From the NCBI GenBank assembly GCA_937926205.1, contig CALEYL010000043.1:29184-93183 (forward strand): DNA of 64,000 nucleotides. The letters run 5' to 3'. The position numbers were made by a program, and so were the translations under genes. This document shows, in pieces, positions 9,822-17,200 of the stretch. Below the pieces are notes generated by a model, which saw only the letters and a list, made by a program, of their open reading frames with translations, searched no databases and was not told the origin of the DNA. Origin of the DNA: an uncultured Saprospiraceae bacterium (GTDB lineage: Bacteria > Bacteroidota > Bacteroidia > Chitinophagales > Saprospiraceae). Position 1 is the stretch's first letter. Every line of letters begins with the position of its first letter.

Positions 9822-10278
9822 CACATGCCCTGACATAAAGTTTTCATTACATTGGCTCGTGATCATTTTTAACGAGGTAAGAAATGACCGCTGGCGCGAA
9901 GTGCTCGGCCTTCAAAAACGCGTACGCTCGTGAGCGTCTTTGACGCGATACGCGCTGTCAGCAGGTCTCTGACTTGCGAATAACATAAAGGAAGGGAAGA
10001 TTAGTCCCGGACTTGTAAACACCACGCGTCGCACCACAGATGCTCGCGTGCACACAAAAAACCAAAACAACAAAACGTCAACAAAATGAGCAAATATAAA
10101 ATACTCGATCAACAAAGCTCCAACATCGTCACCTGCATGGTGATGGATAGGGGGGATGTGTTCACTAATCGTCAACTGGCCTCTGACTAATTAACCCCAA
10201 ACGCCCCACAACCACAAAGTGTTCTAAAAACCCAGGAATGCATGTCTGTTAAGGAATGAAAAACTAAATTCAATAATT
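9822..10278. other. Intergenic region after the TcB-TcC gene with degenerate coding traces
   Basis: The first third has GC-rich short inverted repeats built on CGCGTACGCTCGTGAGCG-like sequence (about 9918-9960). The middle contains a short ORF described separately. No long frame on either strand looks like a protein; the 87-codon antisense ORF here has no recognisable features. The region looks like the scar of deletions between the toxin module and the following lipoprotein gene. Confidence 0.4.
10086..10190 (+). CDS. 34-codon ORF, possible remnant peptide
   Basis: An ATG preceded by an A-rich leader opens a 34-codon frame beginning MSKYKILDQQSSNIVTC and ending at TAA 10188-10190. I do not recognise it. 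Its leader and its QSSN stretch are reminiscent of the short frame at 11076, suggesting two decayed copies of a similar gene start. It may equally be chance. Confidence 0.18.
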   Translation: MSKYKILDQQSSNIVTCMVMDRGDVFTNRQLASD

Positions 10279-10992
10279 ATGCAAAGGCTAAATTCATTTT
10301 TATCAATTACAGGCTTATTCATAAGCTTGTTGTGTTTTGGTTGCACTGAAGTGCCAATAGTTAATGAATTTGATAAAAAAGCAGTAAAGGCGGTGTCCGA
10401 TCATTATGGTGGCTACCTCGTTTCAATGAAAAAAAAAGTGAGTACCATAGAAAGTGAAAGCCTCCGGTATTGGCTTGACTTCCAAGATTTTGACATGAAT
10501 CAGTTGCATAAGGCACCCGACATGTGTGCAGCAGTTTCAGCTTGGGAGTTTTTTTCTGCACTTGGCGACAAGAGCCGTGAAGTGAAGGAAATAAATGTTT
10601 CTTATCTTTTTAATGGAGAAAAAAGAGAGTTCACGCCCAATTTAGAATTAATTCAACTGGCTTGTTCAATGAATCCGAGACTGGCAGAGATAGATTCTTT
10701 TTTCAGAACTGAAAACTATGATGCATTTGCCGGTATGTTTTCTGCAAAGGCGATAAAAGAAAACGAGAAAAAATCTTTTAAAGAATACCTTACCGATCTT
10801 GACAAGAAGCATGGAAAAGTGGAAAAGCAATTCATCGCTGGAGTAGATTTTGTACATCCGAAACAAGACACAACTAAGATTTTGGTTCGTTTTATTGCCA
10901 ACCATAAGCGCGGTCCGAATTACCATTCTGCCAATATCGTTTTTGACCCTTATGAAGCGCTTACACCAATCGTTTCGGTTTCAACTAAATGA
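10279..10992 (+). CDS. Unrecognised lipoprotein between the two Tc genes
   Basis: This 237-aa protein begins MQRLNSFLSITGLFISLLCF followed by GC, a hydrophobic signal with a lipobox-like CFGC ending at Cys22, so it is probably an inner- or outer-membrane lipoprotein. The rest is mixed alpha/beta and charged (for example KENEKKSFKEYLTDLDKKHG) with no motif I know. It is the only intact gene between the TcB-TcC fusion and TcA, and it directly follows the AT-rich effector-like C-terminus, with similarly AT-rich coding DNA. That position is where an immunity or accessory protein would be expected, but nothing in the sequence proves this. Confidence 0.75.
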   Translation: MQRLNSFLSITGLFISLLCFGCTEVPIVNEFDKKAVKAVSDHYGGYLVSMKKKVSTIESESLRYWLDFQDFDMNQLHKAPDMCAAVSAWEFFSALGDKSREVKEINVSYLFNGEKREFTPNLELIQLACSMNPRLAEIDSFFRTENYDAFAGMFSAKAIKENEKKSFKEYLTDLDKKHGKVEKQFIAGVDFVHPKQDTTKILVRFIANHKRGPNYHSANIVFDPYEALTPIVSVSTK

Positions 10993-11075
10993 AACCACCA
11001 CTACCTTAAAGTTTAACCCAAACAGGACAAGTAGTTTTTTACTATTTAAAACATCCATAAAAACCCACAAATAAA

Positions 11076-11219
11076 ATGGCCAATCAATCTTCCAATCAAA
11101 TCCACGGGCGCGTCAGCGACACTCGCAGGTTTCGCAAGCGAGCGATGAGTGACAGATCCTTTGTACACAGGCAGCCTGAAAGGCAATCAACAACCGTTAC
11201 TACCATCACTTTAAAATAA
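11076..11219 (+). pseudogene. Short frame resembling the start of a transthyretin-like domain gene, probably a remnant
   Basis: The frame opens MANQSSNQIHGRVSDTR after an A-rich leader and runs 47 codons to TAA at 11217-11219. The opening resembles the N-terminus of TcA-associated or secreted proteins that begin with a carboxypeptidase-regulatory (transthyretin-like) domain, the same kind of domain that starts the intact TcA 12 bp downstream. After about residue 17 the resemblance is lost (RFRKRAMSDRSFVHRQ), as expected for a deletion or frameshift. It may act as a leader ORF for tcA, since the stop lies just before that gene's ATG. Confidence 0.25.
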
Positions 11220-11231
11220 AATCACCTCAAT

Positions 11232-14200
11232 ATGAACTCCTTCAGCATCCGCCTTCTGGCACTCGACACCAAAGGTCAACCCTTGAATCACCACCGCATA
11301 GAACTTTGGGACTTCGACCCCAAAAAGGACGATTTTATCGCCGAAGCCATTACGGATGCTGAAGGCCGCTGTGCCTTCCGGTTCGACCAAAGACAATATG
11401 GAGATCATGGTGGTAAACCGGATTTGTATTTTAAAATATTCGAGGGCGAGGCATTACTGAGTAATACCCGGGGTGTCACGGTGTTCAACCTTGATATTCC
11501 TAATGCGATGATTACCTTGCGAATTGGTGCAGAAGTAAAAGTAGAAAGCGCCCGAAAAGCGGATCAGATTCCTTTTTCCGTAGGTGATTTGCTTGAAGTA
11601 CCCGAAAAACTAGGAGAGGCTTCAACTGCCTATGTCAATCAAAAATTAGATGAGGCGTTGTTGAATATTTTGCTGTCCAAGTTTACTAATGCCAGCAAGG
11701 AGATTAAAGAAAGCATTGGTCAAATCAACCTGACCTATACTCAATGGATTGATAAAACCTTTGGCGAAATGGTAACCCAGGCCATTTTGCCAAAACTGAA
11801 ATGTGATGCAGCCTTTCAAAAATACCTCACGGAGGAAAACCTGGAGGAATCGCTCCAAACAGATAAGCGTTTGGTAAGGGATTTACTGCACTTAGAGCAG
11901 CCACTGGTGAAAAATCCGTATTTCTATAAAGAGAGTCGCATCTTGCAAACCACTGATCTGCTCACGGCTTTCGATTTCAGTGATGAAGTAGTAGAGCATA
12001 TGCTTAACAAGGAAACCGATTGGGAACGCGCTACCCCCAGGCAATGGGCCGAATTGGTGGACAACAAGACCCTGACTACAGAGCAGGTGAACCAGTTGAA
12101 GCGCAGTTTCGCGCTATCGCGCTTTACGGGCCGGCAGCCTAAGCTCTCCAAAATTGTCTCGGAAAAAATAACGGACCTCAAAGAATTGGCTCGCCTGGAT
12201 GCTGCCGACTGGCTTGCTCATATCAAGGAGGCTGGGAATGAAACACCGGGTAATGAAACGCCGGAATCCTATGCTGAAAACCTCGTGCATTTGGCCGGGC
12301 GCAATTTTCCGACTGAATTTTTCATCGAACGAAAGGTGCGCAGGGCCTTGCCCACCGACGAATTATTGGCAGAACTGAACGAATTGCAAGCGCCGGCGTC
12401 TCCCGCGCCCAAAAGCAAAAAAAGCGCCAAGGCTGTCGCGGAAAAACTATCGCTCGAAAATTCCCCTAAGCTGCGTAGTGCTGCCAATACTTACCGCCAT
12501 CTCGGCGCAGAGGCGTTATTGACAGACCCGAATAGGGCTCCGCAGGCCAAGATGAAGGAGTTGCTGAAGATGAAAAATCAGTTGCAGCGTTTTGAAGAAA
12601 ACAATGCCGAAATCGACTTGCTGCACACCAATTATTTCAAAAAAAATGAAAACGGTGAGCGGGCATTTGATTTCAGCGGCATCCCTGCGGAACAACAGGA
12701 TGGCGTGCGAAAACAAATGATGGCTTTTCAACGCGTAGCAGGCATGAGCAAGGATTTTTCAGTGCGGGAAGTCCTTCTGACAGAAGGCTTTGATGCGTCT
12801 GCATCCATCGTCAATGCTGATGCATCGGAACTGGAAGCAAAACTGGGCAGCAAATTGAGCATTAGTCAATATAATGAGCTCATCCAAACCGCTCAAAACC
12901 AATTTGAGACAAACGTGCATACTACATTGGCCATCAGAGGAATTGATACTTCGCGATTTGTCGGGTTTTCTGTCGAAAACTATCCCGATGCTCTGGTCAA
13001 TCAATTACAAAACATTGACGGTTATTCCGAAATGTTCGGCTCACAAGATTATTGTGAATGTGATCACTGTAAATCCATTTTCGGTCCAGCTGCCTATTTT
13101 GTGGACTTGATGCGCTTTGTAGAAAAAAATGTGCATTTATGGAGCTTAAATAACGGATTTCCTTTCGATCCAGTACAAAACGCGACTGAGCACCCCATCG
13201 CTTTAAAAACACGCCGCCCCGATCTTTGGAGCCTTGAACTTAGTTGTCAGAATACCAATGAAGTGCTGCCATATCTACAAATTGTTAACGAGATTAAGGA
13301 AAGTTACACCAGGCAGGTGATGGCCGGTATCCGGGGGCTAAGCATCGCGGCGACAGATGTATGGAAAGAACTGAGTTTGTTGCCTTTGTCGTCGGGCAGC
13401 GGAGGTAGTGGAGGCTCTGGAGGCGCCGGTGGTGTGGTCAGCGCCGGGTTCAGACAAGGCGCTCCGTCAACACTCGGTGCTACCTGGAAAAATGGTTTCA
13501 GGGTCGCATTCAACCGGCCTTTTGAGGAAAGTCAGATCATGCTGGATGCGATGGGGCTTCGTTACTTGGATGTCCTGGAGGGCCTGAACGTATCCGATAT
13601 CAACCGAACGGTGGGAGCCTATTTAGGCGCTTCTTTCGAAGAGTTTCAGGTATTGGTAACAGAAGATAGCCATCTCAACGACCTGCGGGATTTGCGCTTT
13701 GGTTTTCCAGCTGATAGTGTGAATTTTGTACTGTCGGCTTGTCCGCCGTCTGTCTTTATGCGCTCGACCAATTTGAGTCGTGCCGAAATGGATTTTTTAA
13801 TCTCGACAAAAGGCTATTTACACACGCTTAGCACAGCGGTGCGCTTAGTCAGAACTCCGGTTCCGGAGGAGGTACAAGCCTTCACCGAAAAAATTGAAGG
13901 CCTGAAAAATGAAGATGTTCTGGATTATATACACCGTTTTTTGCGCCTGAAAAGACTCACGGGTTGGACCATTGAAGAACTCGATCTCGCTGTTCAGACG
14001 ATTGGCAATTTTACCCAGGGCGCCATTGTGGAAATTGCCCGAATATGCGAAGTAAAGCGCATGTTCCAGCTGAGCGCAGAAGAAAGCATTGCACTGTGTA
14101 AAAAAATACCCAACACCTCGATCAGCACCAGGCGCATCAGAAACGAATTTTTGAACCTATCAGTTGAAGAACCTGTGCCTGGCATGCAGGATCGGATGTT

Positions 14201-17200
14201 CGATAAAAACTACATTGCGATCCCCAATTTGGCATCGGGTTCCATGGTTCCCGATACCATGATCGACAATGGCCAGCTGCCTTATTTTTTGAAAGGCATT
14301 GGAGCAAGCGAAGCCGAATTTCGCCTGATTTTCGAAAAGGTTTTCAGCAACTCCAGCGCCACAAGTTTGAGCCTGGAAAATGTGAGTAATACCTACCAAT
14401 TGGTTCGGTTATCAAGGTTGTTTCAATTGTCAGTGGAGGATTTTCTGTTTTTATTGGATTTAACTGGTTCTTACAACATAGTATCTGATCGAATATTATC
14501 CCTTCAAAAAGCAGTGGAACGTTTACATAAGGCACCTCTTTCTCTTTCTGACATCCGTTTCATCGTCACCGATACAACTTCTACTTCTCTGGACAGTGAA
14601 AGCGCCGATTTGGTCGATTCCTGGTTAGGTAGTTTCCTGCTCGACGAGCGGCTTTACTTTACAAAAGAGGCATTGAAAACATATATTCCTGCCGAACACC
14701 ATGCAACCCACTTGGATTCGTTGGCAGATGACTTGGTAATAAACGGTATTTGGGTGTCTATGCCTGAGCCAGACATACGTTTTCGCATTGCCAAACTGAA
14801 TACAGTAACTTTGAGTGACATTCCGGATTATTTCAGTGCTGGCGTCACTGATGCGGGCGAATTGGCCAAACTTTCGGCATTACGCCAACAATTAGTGGAC
14901 GACCTGAATGCCAGATTTAAAGTAGTTTTGGAGCATCTCGGTAAACAATCCAAGGCTAAAGCGGAACTAGTTAAGCCCATGTTCGATTGGTACCCCGCTG
15001 CCTGGTCGGTAGTCAGTCTGTTGGAAAACCAATTGATGCTAACAGATGGCAGCACGTTGCCGGCACTTCCGCTTCCATTGGCCAACCAGTTTAAAAGCCT
15101 GGATCGCCTCGCCCTGCTGTTCAATAAAATGGGATTCACAACAGCAGATTTGGCCTGGCTTAATGAGGAACAAAATTTTAATAAATTCGTAAGCGGCGCC
15201 CCAACAGACGATTATTTGACCCGACTGAGTACAATCCTTGAATTTTTCCGACTGTACGATTACAAACACTACAAAGCTCTTGCAGGGGATGAGGATGCCT
15301 ATCACGCCTTATTGATGGCTCCGCGGACCGATTGGTTCGGCGCTCATTCTGCTTTACTTTCCAAAATTTTGGGCTGCGAACAAGGACAATTACAGGCCTT
15401 GAAAAACTTCGTACCCGGCTCTACTTTATCCATTTTTCCATCGGATAACCTGGTAAATCTTGAGCAGAATGTACGACTTGCCCAACGCTTAGGGGTTTGG
15501 ACGGACACAGTGTTGAATGCGCTAAAAGAGAACCAGTACGACAATGCCCTCGTGTACGAACCTGTTTTGAGCTCTGCTTTCCGCGCCCGTTATGGAAGTG
15601 AAGAAGATTTTGAAAAAGCGTGGTCACCGATTGAAGAACGCATCAATGAGTTGCGCCGTGATGTGCTTTGTTCTTTCCTACTAGCACTCGACCAACAAAA
15701 CAACTTCCACGACACGGGGGACCTCTACGCTTATTTTTTGGTGGATGTAGAAATGAGCGGCTGCGCACAGGTGTCGCGCATTCTGTCAGCCAACCTAACC
15801 TTGCAGACCTATGTACATAGGGTTTTGATGGGGTTGGAGATTACACGAGAGGGATTTGGTCCCATGCAAGAGCAGGCATTTTTGGGCTATCCGCGGGACG
15901 AAAACGAGCAAAAAGCCATGCGTGCACAGTGGGAGTGGCGCAAAAATTACCGCGTTTGGGAGGCTAATCGTAAGGTGTTTTTGTACCCGGAAAACTGGAT
16001 TGAGCCTGAACTGCGCGACGACAAATCGCCGTTGTTTCGGACCCTTGAGGATGAGTTGTTGCAACAGAAGATTTCCTTGGACTCAGCAGAAGGGGCGTAC
16101 AATGCTTATTTGAAGGGATTTTCGGAGGTTGGACAGTTGATTATCACAGGCGTGTATTGCGAAAAACTATATGAAGCGGGTGTTGAGAAAGATAAAAGGA
16201 TTTACCACATTTTGGGCCGAACTGCGTCAGATCCTTATCAGTATTATTATCGGAAGTTAACATTGTTGAAAAGGGAAATTGCCGATGCCCAATATGAGTC
16301 TAATTTCGATTTTGAAATGGTCAATTCCTGGTCTCCCTGGGAAAAAGTTGAGTTGGCTATAGATGCTCCGTTGGCTTCCCCTGTTTGGTTCAGAAATAAA
16401 ATTTACGTTTTTTGGATGACGATTGTGGAATTGCGCAAGGATTCCTTCACCGGGGGAACATCATCTTTTGACAGATACAACCTGAGTTACACTTTAAAAT
16501 ATTCCTACCAACTAAACAATGGAAAATGGTTGCAGCCTCAATCTATTAAAAATTTCTATCCCGGACATTCCATCAACGGTGTTAATGCGGATGAACCTTC
16601 GGCAAATACTTATTTAAAGCAATACCAGGACAGCATTATGCGCTATCGTTTATTTCCGACAGTAATAAACGATGAACTAAAAATTGACATTCAAAGAGGG
16701 CTTCAAATTGATAATAGTGACGAATATTTTAGAATTGATTTTCTGCTAAATGAGGCTTTTATTGACGGTACTTCTGACCAATACGTTCAATTGCCGAACT
16801 ATTTAACAATTAACCATTATTTGAATACAAATACGATAATACTGATGCCGTCGACCTCCCCGATGAGTATGAGTACAGTGTTAGGAAGCGTAGAAAGAGA
16901 TCATAATGATGATTTATATTATGTTTCTATGCCATCCAATCGGGTAGCCAATTTCGAATCAAGTAACTTAAGAAATCATGAACTTAGGTTCGTTTTAAAT
17001 ACTGGCAGAGATTCGCAAGGTCCAGAGTATACCTTAAAAACTGATCTTGAACAGTATTTAATCAGAATTTTAAAAAGTCGAGAGGGAATTTGGAGTGATT
17101 CGTGGAATACATATCTCGAACCTAAACGGAATGCAATTAGAATAGGAACGAACCTGATTCCGGAAATGCAGAAGATATTAGCATTGGAAGGAATAGATGA

